In this document: one piece after another, positions 13,330-25,436 of the stretch
How positions within the stretch are numbered: the first letter of the stretch is position 1
How the letters are laid out: every line of letters starts with the position of its first letter
Source: Leptobrachium leishanense
Lineage: Eukaryota; Chordata; Amphibia; Anura; Megophryidae
Length of the DNA: 64,000 nt
NCBI GenBank assembly: GCA_009667805.1
Contig: CM019067.1
Location: 161,033,049-161,097,048, forward strand
Direction: 5' to 3'
Made by a program: the position numbers and the translations under genes
Notes under the pieces: model-generated
Seen by the model: the letters and a program-made list of their open reading frames with translations, nothing else
Database searches by the model: none
What the model was told of the DNA's origin: nothing

Positions 13330-13710
13330 CCCATTTTGGCAAATTGCTTGCAACTACAGTGCCTGTTCGAAGGCAGTGTCATCCCCCATAGAGAAGCAAT
13401 GGTTGATATATTTTTCCGATGGCTGGTTTGGCACTGTGTTCGGCGGCTCTTCTGCTTTTTCTGGACATGTTTGATGTGTTTTTTTGTGGCAGTTCAAGTG
13501 ATCCGATACTTTGGATTGTATTGGATGTGTTTTTTATGGTGGGTTTTGGGCGGGTGTTCGGTGGACTTTCGGCAGTTTTGCGGTGGATTTTCGGGTCCGT
13601 TCTTTGCACTTCGGGGACCCTGCAGTGAATGCTGTATTCACTGTAGGGTTGGGAAATGTGATACTCTGAAGTGCAGGGAATGAGAGCACCTCTCTGAATA
13701 ACCCCCAACA
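13330..13710. mobile_element. Partial element, TTATTCAGAGA family
   Basis: The right end (CTCTCTGAATAACCCC, about 13691-13707) matches the terminal motif of the families at 12852, 41434 and 58586. Interior blocks (TTCGGTGGACTTTCGGCAG, TTCGGGGACCCTGCAGTGAA) recur at 59280-59400 and, reversed, at 41500-41590. No left terminus is visible. The open frames here are side effects of this G/T-rich sequence. Confidence 0.6.
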
Positions 13711-14755
13711 GTTTTTTTCTCAACATCGTGGATATTGCAATCTATTATTTCAGTAGGTGAAAGGAGTTATTTTCCATTAAAGGGAAGGTTAATGGCAAAT
13801 TAGTAACGTTTAGATAAGAAAAGATAAGATATTTTGTGCTGTGCAGTTGCATGAACAATTCTTTTTTATATTAGGGTTAAGCAGAAAAGCAAAAACTCAA
13901 GCGTTACTTAACAAAAATCATATAGTAAATGTTCTTTAACAATTAATCAAAACACACAATGCAAAGGGATATACTGTAATTTTTTGGAAAAGAGCACATA
14001 AAATTAAGTTTTGGTTAAATGTAATTGTATATGATTTTGGGTGTGTGACAGTATGATTATTGTTTTGATTAAAAGATACAATGCTACATTGAGTTTTGTC
14101 TTCAGTATTTCAAATGAATTTAGAACGCTTTATAAGTACAAGTTATCAAATCGCATTATGCCCTGCTACAAACAGAAAATAATAGTGTGCTTTGGTAACT
14201 GCCAAAGCAATAACACCAATTATTTAGAAAATTCTTTTCTATGGACAGCATCTGCTTTGAGATTTTGAAAGCATAGTAAGCACTCCAGGTTGCTAGTGCT
14301 AAAGACTCGAAGCAAGTCAGCTACAATTTTACGTTGTACACTACATACACTACAAATGTATAAATCTTTCAACAAAACAATTTCATGTTTTTGTCAAATT
14401 TAAAGTGTGTTGTACAGAACATAACTCATACAAGGTGGTCTTTACATAGTAGAGAATTGACAGGAGAGCTGTTATTTTTATTTTTGTCCAAAATAATTGA
14501 ACTGAACAAAACAAAAAGATTCATTACAGCATTTTCTTGGATGAATTTTCCTTTATATTGTAATTACCTTTTCTTTTATTCATTTTGTCAGTGTAACCCA
14601 ATATATAACTAAAAACAATAAAAGACCACCTATGCATCCAAATGATGCTAACAGGAGTAAAAGATCTATGTGCTCATTGCATACACAATTGTACACTGTC
14701 AGGTCATTTCAGATATGAAATTTCTATAGTTCTTCATATTTTAGGAAGACGGATC
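13711..14755. other. AT-rich stretch, nothing recognised
   Basis: No gene or repeat family recognised. Confidence 0.4.
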
Positions 14756-15453
14756 TGTCATGCCAGCCCCATGAGCCTGCCTGTAGTCACATAGCTTGCT
14801 GTTTGCTCCATACCTGCATATCCACCCATGGGTTAATTCCTTCTCTGATCATGTGGTTGTGCATATAACCTGGACACACCCTTCCATCCACGCTCTCTCA
14901 TTTTGTGTTTCCCCATCCTGGCTACTGTGAGGTTCTGTGAGCTGAATCTTTCTGAGTCTGTCTGCATTCCATATGATCCTCTGTACTGTTATTGTCTACA
15001 AGTCTTCCTGCTTCATCTGCCTGCATTACAGCAAGTCCTTTGCGAAGAGCTCCTGGTTCCAGGTCTGTTGATCCTGTCTGTGGTGGACACTGCCTAGCTC
15101 ACTCTCCCTGGTGTATTGTGTCCACACCTGTGGCTATCTGTATTCAAGCCTCGTTCCACCATCCTGCTCTCAAGGTACTTTGCGAAGAGCTCCTGGTCCC
15201 TACTTGGAGGACACTGCATAGCCCACTATCCCTGGTGCTTCAAGACACTACCTCTGTACAGAAGGATTTGTCTATTTGTTTCCAGTGCTCTGTATTGTGT
15301 ATAGACTGTTTGCTGTGTGCCTACCTTTCTGGAATACACTTTATATACTTATACAGCTTCCTGTGTCTGCCTGATTTGCTATCCCCCAGCACTTGGGAAA
15401 ATAAACTTAAACCTAAGGCTCCGCCATGGCTCCATCCTGACGCGAGCCTGACA
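14756..15453 (+). mobile_element. Solo LTR of a retrotransposon, 698 bp
   Basis: Begins TGTCATGCCAGCC and ends GAGCCTGACA, the TGT...ACA ends of LTRs, and is flanked by a perfect 5-bp duplication GGATC (14751-14755 and 15454-15458). It holds a CATATAA TATA-like motif at about 14860 and an AATAAA signal at about 15400. An internal block starting near TTTGCGAAGAGCTCCTGG is present twice (about 15038 and 15178). No internal retroelement genes adjoin it, so it is most simply the product of LTR-LTR recombination. The superfamily (Ty3/gypsy or retrovirus-like) cannot be decided from the LTR alone. Confidence 0.82.
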
Positions 15454-15458
15454 GGATC

Positions 15459-17385
15459 ACAGAGATATCTGGAATTTCTTTCAAGCAGACAAATTCATTA
15501 CTGTTTAACACCTGGTAAACAGAATGAGCTTCCCAGATAATGGACCTCCTAAACTTCTTAACATAACCAAAGATTCTGAAGCACTCTGGACATGAAACCA
15601 GATCTCCAGGAGGAGATATTGCCAAACCGCATTGTCTTGAAGCTGAAGAATACAATAGATACTCTACATAGAGACTAAACTCATTGTGTATTCAAGGGCA
15701 TTTTAATTTGGTCACATCTAAACTCTCTAGCCATGCAAACTTTGGACAATGGTGAATTGCATAAGTGTAAAAAAAACATTAAGGTTAGAGATTTTTTTTA
15801 TATATAGCAGTGATTTTACCTACAAATCAAGTTTGTAAAGACAAATTATGGCACTATAGGCAATATGATCTGTAACATTATATTATACAAGGTTCCTAGG
15901 TGGTATTTGAATATTTAATTTATGTGGTGAGTTATAATAGATAATCATGGTACTGATATTTTATAAAAGATAGAGCCCATACCACATATAATTGATTATT
16001 GAATAGCATTCAGTAGATTAAAACTGTTAATTATGAATGAATTTTAAGGAATATATCACGAATGAATGACTCTTAAGGAATATCACGAAACATGTATGCC
16101 AGTCTGCAGAATTATCTCATACACACATATCTCTAAATATCTATCCCTGTATATCATAGCTGGCACGTTATAAATAGTAATAATATTTTATTGTTAAATA
16201 ACCCCATGGAATCCCTGGATATAGTATAAAATAACCCCAAACCATTAAAGATAGGTTATTTCTTGGTCACATATATTAATTCCTTTAGAAAGTTAGGATG
16301 TTTGATCCGAGAGTGCCATCTACTGGCCAGGTAATATAACACCTGGACAAATATCTGGACTTAATCAATATATCTATCCTCCAATCAAATGAAGACGCAT
16401 GTTGATGACTAAATTTAGATGGACTAGAGCTAAACTGTGTGGGAGACAACTATAAAAAGGGGATACTCCAGGAGAAAAAAAAAAAAGAGAGAAGGGTGAA
16501 AGGAAAGGGCCAGGTACCACGAGCAACAAGGAGCCAACCCACAATTCCACTAAGACCCGCCTGAATCTTCTTACACCATTCTCTATCTTCACTACCAGAT
16601 GGTAAAGTATAATTGAATAATTTTAACTTGATATCTAGTTTCTAATTGCCTTGTCATTACTTTATATGTCCATCACCTATTAAAGAATTATAAATTAATT
16701 ATTTGGCTGTTGAAGCCCAAATAGTAGAATAGTTAGCCTTTCTATTCCTACTGCAGAGGAACGCTAAAGAAAACTATTGCGGGTGACTGGGTTGTCCCCC
16801 ATTTTTTTGTGAATTTATTTATATTCCAAGAATGCTGTATTTGGACATCTAAAGATAATCCTTGTCACCATAGTGAGAGAAACTGGAACTGAGAAACTTT
16901 TACATATCAAGTTGCCATCAGCCTGTTAGAATAACGAATGAATATAACCCAATTTCACACAATGCAACCGTGACTATTGACTGTCGACAGGATGTTTATT
17001 CAAATAAGAAATTTATATGAGATATAAACATTAATTAAACTATCTCGCCCATATTTCTCAGAAACCGATCCTGAGTTTGTTTACAATTGTATGTTTATTT
17101 ACAAAAATATCACCGCAACCAGACTAGATTAAAATATATATATATCTATTATGTATGAAAAAATGATTTATTCTCACATCAAAAATCAAGGATTTATAAA
17201 AACAACAACCATCAGCACATAGACTCTAGCTTGCAATTTAGAATATGTTAGTAACTCAGCATCATAATTAATACGATTTACTTTGATCAGTTAGTAACTA
17301 AGCATAAATGGTTAGTACAACTTAATAAATGTTTATGGAAAGAAAACATGTAATTCCCAGCAAACAAATATTCAAACAAAGCTAG

Positions 17386-17420
<35 letters not shown>

Positions 17421-19600
17421 GTGCTACCTGGATCAACAAAAAGATGAAGCCATCACTTATTCTGTTTAGAATGATAAGTAAGAAAAACTTATTTAGTGAA
17501 TCCTCCCCTAATAACAAGAATTAAGATTCTAATCTTATGCTTTTTAAATTGTAGATTATAAAAGCCCTGCTTAATAATTCAATCACAATAGCTCTTCCAT
17601 TTTCAATATATATGTGTATACATTGCTACAAATAATTAGGATAAATTAGTATCCAGTTATCAGACACTTATCATATTTCTATACTGCAGGTTAGAAATAT
17701 ATCAACAGTTCCGATCAACCAATATCTGAGATAAATCTCAGTCTATCTCCATTGCAATATACGCACATAAATATATATATATATCTGCATTAATTCCATT
17801 TAAATCCTTTCATACTTTACCTGTTCCAACTGGATTCAGTCCTTTCTGTGAACTTTGTATGATATCAGTGGATGTAATGTTAAATGGAGAGTGTGTGAGA
17901 ATTTGTGAGAATATTCTAAGACGTTATAAGTTTCTCTGTCCCTTTTTGAGCCTCTCCATGAGCATGGCTCATGGGATGAGTGAGAGAGAGGAAGGTGAGT
18001 GCGCGAAAGTAAGAAGAAAATGCATGAGAGGGAGAAATGAAACTGAATGCCTTAATGCTCTCTGTGACTAGACAGATATAGGGTGTTTGACATCACTTAT
18101 CACGTGCTTCTAATTAGCATATACATATGTTCTATGATATTCAATGATGACTGTCAACTCATAATATCACACTAGAGGGCAGTGTTGATTTTCAAAATTT
18201 AATTAAAATTATTTTCCTCTATTTCATTTTTATTTATTTGACAAAGGTCATAAGTCAATACTAATCTAATATTGAACAAAGAACGTTTCACGTTCTCTCC
18301 AGACACCATACCTCTAACTGTCATATCTAATTTAGAATACTTCTCTACCCAGCTTATTCCAAAATTTGTCTTCAGTTTAATCTTAACTGTTAAAATATAA
18401 ATATTTCTACTCTTAAACTACTTATTTCTAAATCTTCAGTATATACCAACATAGCACTACTACAAAATATATTGGAGCTACTAAATATATATTGAATATA
18501 TATACTTGTGCATAGATATATGTTTGCATAGATATATTTTTACATAAATATGTTTTAAACCTTAAAGAAAATATATTTTATTTAAGGACGTCTTATCGAA
18601 AAAAGACTATAGATTTCTCTTTTGACATGTCTAGCCTTTATCTATAACATATCATATAGAAGCACTCTGTAGCGTCATGTCTACACGATTAGATTCTTTT
18701 TTTTAAAAACACACACAAATCTTTTATTCCTTCTTAATACTTTTAAACTTTTTATGACCTCTTCTTCTCCGAAAAAGTAGGTGAAAGGTAAGACAAGAAA
18801 AAAAATATTTTATAAGAAAAAATATGGATAAATGAATATACACAAAATGGCAACAGGATCCATTTTGTTTTCCTATGAAAATACCCGACGATGTATGTTA
18901 AGTCAGTAGGAAGTTTTTTGTTAACTCATGCTGAATAAATTTCTGAGTCTAGATTGCAAGTGATTAAATATACAGTTATCTTGCTTGGTCCATCATATGT
19001 GTCAGAGTAACTGCAGTGAATGATATTGTAAGCAGAGTATTGATACTGTGATTAATCTGGGGAAGAGATAGTCTATCTATCGAGTGTGTTATGTATATCC
19101 CTGAAGAAAGTTACATTTAATTAATCTGCCCCCACAATACTAAAATGTGCTGCAGGTGATGCCCCAGTAACTGAGTGTTTTTAGCCAGGTTGAGGATTGT
19201 TTTATAATGGGAGAGGTTTAAGTGGGTAGAATAGAACTTGGTGTTTAAGAATTGATTTATGCATATGTGGGGTGTGGTCTATAAACCTAAGCTGTTTGTC
19301 CATTCGATTATTGCGTGTCGCAGTATTGCTACTAATCACTACCTATAATTAGTTTTAAAATTGTATCTTGCTGAACAGTTGATAATATATGATTGTATGA
19401 AACTTGACGGTGTGAATAAATTTTTGATTTGTGTTACTGTTACGTAGTCTCATATCATCTTTAATGATTTTATTATGTCTAAAAATATCTACATAGCCTC
19501 AAAAGAACTTGGGATAATGCGATATATATTTGTTAAAACGTATATTCATGGATTGGTTATTAATCCTTATTTTTAAGGGTAAATATCCAAATTATACCAT
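15459..19600. other. Long AT-rich stretch without recognised genes
   Basis: I see no recognisable coding sequence. It holds an (AT)n tract at about 17389-17418 and shorter TA runs near 17770 and 18480-18560. A TATAAAAAGG motif at 16451 is followed by a purine-rich segment (16470-16510), which could belong to an old LTR, but no ends or target duplication are visible. Confidence 0.4.
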
Positions 19601-19623
19601 TGGTATTGGAGGCACTGTCATTA

Positions 19624-19630
<7 letters not shown>

Positions 19631-19660
<30 letters not shown>
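19631..19660. repeat. (TA)n microsatellite
   Basis: Uninterrupted alternating TA that directly adjoins the Penelope tail fragment on its right. A second tract (about 19792-19824) lies on the fragment's other side. Confidence 0.9.
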
Positions 19661-19663
<3 letters not shown>

Positions 19664-19666
<3 letters not shown>

Positions 19667-19777
19667 TCACGAGTACAGCAGTCTTTAAATATAACGTTAG
19701 TCCAATAAAAAAGGTATCACTACTGACTGCTATACTCGTGATTTTGGCATCTGGACTAACACGGCCTACCTAATCTC
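19664..19777 (-). mobile_element. Penelope-like element tail fragment
   Basis: The block from TAACGTTAGTCCAATAAAAA through GTGATTTTGGCATCTGG to CTACCTAATC is the reverse complement of 45126-45210, the outer end of the Penelope-like element at 45118. It begins with a short copy of the CACGAGTACAGCAGTCT motif, so the fragment is a small fold-back. (TA)n tracts lie on both sides. Confidence 0.7.
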
Positions 19778-19783
19778 TCTCTC

Positions 19784-19826
<43 letters not shown>

Positions 19827-19837
19827 TGTATATATAA

Positions 19838-20160
19838 TTCCTTGATAATCAGCAACTCAGAGACTTCTTCATATTTCAAAAAAACGTATCACACTTTATT
19901 GAAGTCGACGTTTCAGTCCTGTCGGACTTTCCTCAACACATAATTTAAAACCAAAAAACACTTCCTTATAACACCATATAAATTAAAAAACAACATACAG
20001 GTGATTCCAGATCGGCTCTTTGAACCAATCAAATTCGACATTCCACTGGAAACCCAGGACGCTGCATAGAACCCAGCAACCAACACTCCCCTATCAATTG
20101 TATCAAAAACATCTAATACCGCCTCTCTAATACTTTAAGCATTACAATGGTGGTGACTGG
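19838..20160 (-). mobile_element. Small hammerhead-bearing retroelement remnant
   Basis: The sequence around the hammerhead-like motif at 19899-19938 resembles the other hammerhead elements in the window: a TTTATTGAAGTCGACGTTTC block on the + strand next to an AATAAA motif on the minus strand. It starts just after a (TA)n tract. No coding sequence. The right border is uncertain. Confidence 0.5.
19899..19938 (-). ncRNA. Hammerhead ribozyme-like motif, degenerate
   Basis: Minus strand: UUGAGGA (core CUGANGA with C3 changed to U), an extra A, stem II AGUCC/GGACU closed by GACA, GAA, self-complementary ACGU, then C and GAC. Stem I is weakened (GUG against GAC). The layout matches the intact motifs at 48468 and 50791, but the C3 change should abolish or strongly reduce cleavage. 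Confidence 0.6.
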
Positions 20161-20383
20161 GATCAAATAAATGCATAAATAATAAAAACAAGACATATTT
20201 AGACTGTTTCAATGCGAGTGAAGGAAGCAATACATATTATTTTTCTCATTAAGGCCCCTTGGTACAAGCATATATCAAATTTAATTAGGTGTGCGGAGAT
20301 CGAGCTATTTATATATTTATATATATATATATAATTTATATATATAGTAAGAGAAAATACACATCATAATAAATAACCCTGAC

Positions 20384-21050
20384 AACACCTTTATTAAATA
20401 ATAAATACAAATTGACAAGTACACAAATAAAACCAAACAAATAATGTATAATGACTAGTCAGAGAGGGAACAATGACACCTGTGGGGTGTATGAATTTGA
20501 TAAGTTCAAACCAACATCATGGTTCTATGTATCCTATAACAATTGCAATGCATTTGTCTAAAGGTGAATAGGAATGGGTTAAGAGGCATTACCATCCCAT
20601 ATCAGGTATCCAGGGATAAATTCAAGGTTTTGAAGAGGGTAAGCAATCAGTTGCCAATATGTCCCTTGCAGAATCCTCTGCCCAGTATTACTAGTTCTCT
20701 GTATCCCTAAGATATCAGGGTAAATCAATCGGTCTATAGAGGCCTCATAACATAGGTCACAATTCACAATACCTGCTGATTAGCCAGACTCATCTGCATT
20801 TGGACACCTGATATGGGATGGTAATGCCTCTTAACCCATTCCTTTAGGCAAATGCATTGCAACTGCTATGGGATACAGAGACCCATGATGTTGGTTTGAA
20901 TTTATCAAATTCATACACCCCACAGGTGTGGCATTGTCCCCTCTGCCATGAGGATATGAATCAGGTAATCTGACTACTCATTGTACATTATTTATGTGGT
21001 TTTATTTGTCTACTTGTCAATTTGTATGTGTTAATTAATAAAGGTGTACA
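20384..21050. mobile_element. Inverted-repeat element with arms of about 230-245 bp
   Basis: The arms at about 20384-20612 and 20803-21050 are imperfect reverse complements, sharing GGGTTAAGAGGCATTACCAT, the CACCTGTGGGGTGTATGAAT block and an AATAAAGGTGT end. They are separated by about 190 bp of unrelated sequence. A (TA)n tract adjoins the left side (about 20315-20346). No coding sequence. The layout resembles the inverted-arm Penelope and hammerhead elements elsewhere in the window, but I see no hammerhead core here. Confidence 0.65.
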
Positions 21051-21203
21051 ATTGTGTATGCACTGAGGACATAGATCCTTTACTCCTGTTAGCATCATTT
21101 GGATGCATAAGTGCTCTTTTCTTGTTTTTGGTTGTAACACGGGTGGGTTAGGCCCATTTGGATCTATGCCATTGGCACCATCTAGTGGTTCAAAGAACTT
21201 TAC

Positions 21204-21369
21204 GGGCTCTATTACAATCCCCGTGCTAAAACGGGGGAGGTAGGGAGAAAAAACTGCCGCCGCAGTTTTCCCCCTACTGCCCCTGGTTTAAAGGGGGATT
21301 CAAATGCAGGCGCAAAAAAATGCTGCCTGCAATGTTTGTGCCCGCTATGGCTTCATTAGGGTTCTGCAA
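21204..21369 (-). mobile_element. Fragment of the GGGCnnnATTACAATC MITE family
   Basis: Begins GGGCTCTATTACAATCCC and matches, reversed, the right part of 11586-12292: the hairpin around GGGAGAAAAAACTGC and the GCAGGCGCAAAAAAATGC block. It stops at the TTAA where piggyBac copy B begins. Confidence 0.6.
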
Positions 21370-22040
21370 TTAACCACCTTTTGCCACCTATGGTGGCGAT
21401 AGGGGGTTCCAATGAACCCCCTATCTCCTGATCCGTGACAGCTAGGGATTAATGCTTGATATCATTGGAAGGACCAGAGCATGGCCTTTCCAATGATACC
21501 AAACATGACCATGTACAATATATATAAAAAAAAAAAAAAAACATTTAAACAAAATTTAAAAAACTTTTATTTTTTTATTTTTTTATTAATGCAGCAATAT
21601 TGTTCCCATTTCAATCATAATGTGAACAATGATGCTGCACTAACGATTTTTTCTAGGGGGTGTTTGCTAAAAAACACGTAATTTCCCTCAAAAAAGTAAC
21701 GATTCCCCGTTTCTAATTTTTTTAACAAGCGCAACCCATAGAAAATATAACTGAAAAGGCTCGCATGATAAAATGTGAAAAAAAACACTTTACACGTTGT
21801 AAATTATTGAAAATTCTAATTTTATTGCAATTTTTGTTATAATATACAGACAGGACATAATGTATACATATAATAATGATATATTATGAATCTGCCGAGT
21901 CTGCTGGAAAGAACGATATATAATATGTCTGGGTTGTTTAATAAAATGTGACTTCAAATCGCATTTAAACATGATGAGCGAAACCGATAAAAATTAGCTC
22001 AGCACAGAGGTGTGAAAAGGCTCAGCAGTGAAAGGGTTAA
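21370..22040 (+). mobile_element. piggyBac-like non-autonomous element, copy B
   Basis: TTAA at 21370-21373 and 22037-22040. It keeps only the AT-rich right half of the family (from the GGTGGCGATAGGGGGTTCC hairpin onward), including the A-run, the GCAGCAATATTGTTCCC..GAACAATGATGCTGC hairpin and the CAGCAGTGAAAGGGTTAA end. It is complementary to copy A, which keeps only the left half. No coding capacity. Confidence 0.8.
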
Positions 22041-22440
22041 AATCTATATGGGCTGGAGCTAAAGATTTTATTTGGATTTTTTGGCATTTAATGAAATCAA
22101 AACATATTTTATGTTATTTTAAGTTGTGTGCAATTTTGGTGCTTTGTGTTTTGCCGCATTTTGGCACTCTTCGGTGATTCCCTTTCATCAAAAATGTTCA
22201 CTGTGTTTTGGTGAAAACTGAGTCACCTAAACAGTTATCAGGTGATCAGGCTCAGCTGGCGGACAGGCCCAGGTGGTCCCCAGGCTCCACCGGCAGTCAG
22301 GCCCAGGCGATCCCCAAGCTCGGCCGGTGGCTAGGCCCAGGCTTGGTCGGCACCCCAGCCCACTGAACTAACGGCCCACCGGGAATCTCCTGGTAGTCTC
22401 GAGGGCCAGTACCTGCCGGCCTTGTGTTTAATACATGAGA
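22041..22440. repeat. Short GC-rich imperfect tandem repeat
   Basis: At about 22255-22350 a unit of roughly 45 bp (CAGGCCCAGG..GATCCCCAAGCTC..CCGG type) occurs about 2-3 times. The flanks (22041-22250 and 22350-22440) are unrecognised. Confidence 0.4.
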
Positions 22441-22454
22441 TGAGCCTCAAACGC

Positions 22455-22484
22455 AAATGTTTCGGGGGTGGAACCCTTCTTCAG
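22455..22484 (-). ncRNA. Hammerhead ribozyme-like motif, degenerate
   Basis: Minus strand: CUGAAGA (fits CUGANGA), extra A, stem II GGG/CCC with loop UUCCA, GAA, then ACAUUUGCG in place of a clean self-complementary stem III. The core is conserved but stems I and III are poor, so activity is doubtful. Confidence 0.5.
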
Positions 22485-22565
22485 TGTAATGCCCTATACA
22501 AAGAAAGTAGGAAACAAACCTTCATAGTTGTAGGATAGCTCAGAAAACTGTACCTAAAAGACCTA

Positions 22566-22695
22566 GGGCTATATTACAAAGTTAGTGCTAACTTAACTAG
22601 AGCTGTTGTATACTTACCAGAGCCATTATAGCCTATGGAACTGTTAAGTTAACAGCAGCTCTGGTTAAGTTAGCATCAACATTGTAATACAGTCT
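22566..22695. mobile_element. Fold-back MITE, 130 bp, CTA target duplication
   Basis: The palindrome starts GGGCTATATTACAAAGTTAG and its right end is complementary through GTTAAGTTAGCATCAACATT. CTA is present on both sides (22563-22565 and 22696-22698). The related inverted arm at 25515-25590 shows the same locus without the insertion and with one CTA, which confirms the 3-bp duplication expected for PIF/Harbinger elements. Confidence 0.85.
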
Positions 22696-22752
22696 CTAAA
22701 TGGCTACATATCCTCTTACTTCTATAAATCTCCAGCACTGCACACTTCGGAA

Positions 22753-25436
22753 TAGTGATGAGCTGAACACCCCCGTGTTTGGTTCGCATTCGAACTTGAA
22801 CAATTTCAAAAGATTGAGTTCGAACTCGAACTGAACTCAATGCAAGTCAATGGGACTCGAAAGTTCGATTTTTAGAGTGCCCTCCAAGAGGGCATATATG
22901 CAAGATATTTGCCATAAAAGGTGTATGGGGGTCCGGGTAGTGCCCTGGGGGACAGGAAACAAGGACAAAAAGTTTTAAAAAAGACGTTTTTAGGCTAGGG
23001 TCAGAGTGGGGCAGTCGGAACGCGCGTGCAGACGCACTAAATCACGGCGGCAGTAGCAGCACATAACGGCCAATGACGGCCAATATACGCAGTACGTGCG
23101 TACGAAAGTGCGCCGACACCACGCAACCAGCAAATGAACGCATTTTTCTCAGAACGTGAAACCGCTGCTACAGACGTACAGAGTGCGCTGCGGCCGCATA
23201 GCAGCGTGTGTGCGTGATTAGGAGACGTCAGACGCTGCTAGTGTGCGGCCTACATAACGTTCAAACAGCCGGATTTCCCTAGACTTCTTTTTACCCCACC
23301 GTCATGAAATACGTCCAGAATTGCGCATCGTCTGACCACTTAAGCGTATTCCGTGAAAAAATGCGTGCGCACGCATCGACGTACATTTTGACGGTGGCCG
23401 CAGAAAATGCGCTCATCTGTCCCTAGCCTTAAAGGAACAGTGAGGTTTCCATGAAATAAATGTTAAGAATATAAATGAAAAATTCCTTCAAATATCATGC
23501 CTAGGAGGTCCCCATAACCTGCCCGTGAAGTGGCGGATTTTTAGGATGTATAGAAACATTTAAAAACAAAAAAATGACATTTCAAATGACGGTAAATGAT
23601 TTTCCTTTTAATCTATTCATAAACAACTGCTTGGGGTGGCAGCCTATATGAAAAAAGAAGTTTTAGGACACGCGGAACAAGTTTAGTGATTTTTTGGCTA
23701 AATTATGGTGAAACTTATGCAGACTTTGGATGAAAGTAACAATAGGTGCTTTAAAACTGGGCCTTTAGTGTGGGCAACAGTGCCGTCACACCGTAACCCC
23801 TCTGTGGTATTGTGGAAGAGTGCAGGGTTGGACCCTGCGGTCCAATATTAAAATGATATGAATCTGGTATAGGCGTCAATGGCAGTGCACCCAAATATTT
23901 TGCCTTTGGTGGCAGCAAGTGCCTTCACACCGTAACCCCTCTGAGGTATTGTGGAAGAGTGCAGTGGTGGAGGTTTTGGTAATGCAGAAGAGATCCCCAA
24001 TCTATTCAGTTACATCAGCAGCTATAACAAAACCGGGTTAGCAATGTTTAGGCACTTGTTCTGCGCTACTGTATATGGTGAGAATCGACACACACCAGTA
24101 GCAACAGGACGCAAACAGAGCAGGCAGGGAATACACAGAGAGACTAGTCAAATGGCAGGCAAAGTCGGCAACAGATCGGGTCCTCAGAACAAGCAGGGTC
24201 AGTAACAAGTATACAAACTGATTTGGTAAGCTAGCGATGCGGGAATAAAGGCTGAGACACACTGAGCGTGTAGCGACGCACAGCGTAGCAAAGCGAAGAG
24301 AAGCAAACATTTTGCAGGCTTGACTTCACTCCGCTTCGCCTCACAGTGTGTCTACACTGCATTACGTTTGCTTCTCACTGCACTGGACAGGAATCCACTA
24401 ACTAAATTAAAATGTACACACAAAACTGTTTTATTTTCACAAAGCACATGTTATATAGGCAAAAAAAGTTTCTACTGAATAAAATACATCAAAAATTACT
24501 GTTAATTTAATAGGAATAGTATAAAAATATAAAAAAAGGTAACCCCTGATCATATATATTATAGGAACACGGAGGGCTGTGTATAGAGTAGGATATATAT
24601 ATTATTCTCTGCTCTATCGGGTTCAACATTTCTTCAGGAGGGATTAGCCAAATAGGGGGGGGCAATTAGTTGCCAAAATGTGTGTGTAATACAAGTCTGG
24701 ATATATATATATTTATAATAATATAGATATATATCTTATCTAAATATATATATATATATATATCATACCTGCCCTTACCTTCCTCTATAAATTTGCTAAA
24801 AATATACACACAAACAAAAAAATAACATTGCCTGAGACCCCGTGCGGCCCACATATATAATTAAATACATTCAGCCAGGTAGAGAGAAAAAAAAAAGGTT
24901 TTATTTTATGTTCCCGGGGACATTTAAAAATGTGCTCGGTTTTATTTTTTTTAGAAATGTGTCGCCTTACCTTAGCCTGGTGGTCAGTGGGGGGTCTGCC
25001 GTGGCCGCAGGTGCAGTGGCTCCCTCCCTGCACTGCCTGTCTCCAGTGGCTCCCTCCCTGCACTGCCTGCGGCCACATGCTCCTCAAGGGGATCCTTGGG
25101 AGGCCCCTGCAGGCTGCCCTCTACAGTGCCTGATTAGAGGGCCGTGCCTGCCTGATGTTTTAGTAACAAGAATGTTTTATCCCATAGCCTTCAATGTTAA
25201 AAATGTTCCCGTTTTAATTCAATATCTAATAAACCGTTGCTTATAATATTCTGCAGTAAAGAGTCTCTTTATTTCTAGATTTTTTAGTATTTCTTAAGCA
25301 TTTTTTATACTTTTTCCAAATTATTTTTTTTTCGAACTTTTGGTGAACGTCCCAAAAAGTTCAAAGTTCGCGAACTGTCGAACGGCAGATGTTCGATGCG
25401 AACTCCGAACAGATCGAACTGAACAGCTCATCCCTA
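22753..25436 (-). mobile_element. Non-autonomous hAT element, 2,684 bp
   Basis: Termini TAGTGATGAGCTGAACA and, at the right, GAACAGCTCATCCCTA match the TAGGGATGAGC ends of the coding hAT element at 28045. The 8-bp flanks CTTCGGAA and CTTAGGAA agree in 7 of 8 bases. The interior is colinear, in reverse orientation, with the ends of the coding element (the CACAATACCACAGAGGGG-type repeat unit appears reversed at about 23795-23960) but lacks transposase. It also holds a Harbinger MITE, an imperfect palindrome near 24245-24360, (TA)n around 24706-24763 and the shared AT module at 25170-25320. Confidence 0.85.
22993..23428. mobile_element. PIF/Harbinger-type MITE, GGCTAGGGTCAGA family, copy 1
   Basis: Inverted termini GGCTAGGGTCAGAG and ...CCCTAGCC, flanked by TTA on both sides (22990-22992 and 23429-23431). 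CpG-rich interior of 436 bp without coding sequence. Copies 2 and 3 are at 52901 and 53647. Confidence 0.85.

Larger units (their letters stand above)
22440..22752 (-). mobile_element. Hammerhead-bearing inverted-repeat retroelement, left arm
   Basis: Contains the hammerhead-like motif at 22455-22484. The segment 22530-22730 (GGATAGCTCAGAAAACTGTA, then CTACATATCCTCTTACTT) is repeated in reverse orientation at about 25515-25590. The hAT element 22753-25436 sits between the arms and the CTA-flanked MITE 22566-22695 sits inside this arm. Seen without the insertions, it is a compact inverted-arm element. Confidence 0.6.

Noticed and set aside
16370..16620. Retroviral or gypsy LTR around TATAAAAAGG
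   Set aside because: A TATA-like motif and purine tract are present, but no TG...CA ends, target duplication or primer-binding site could be found.
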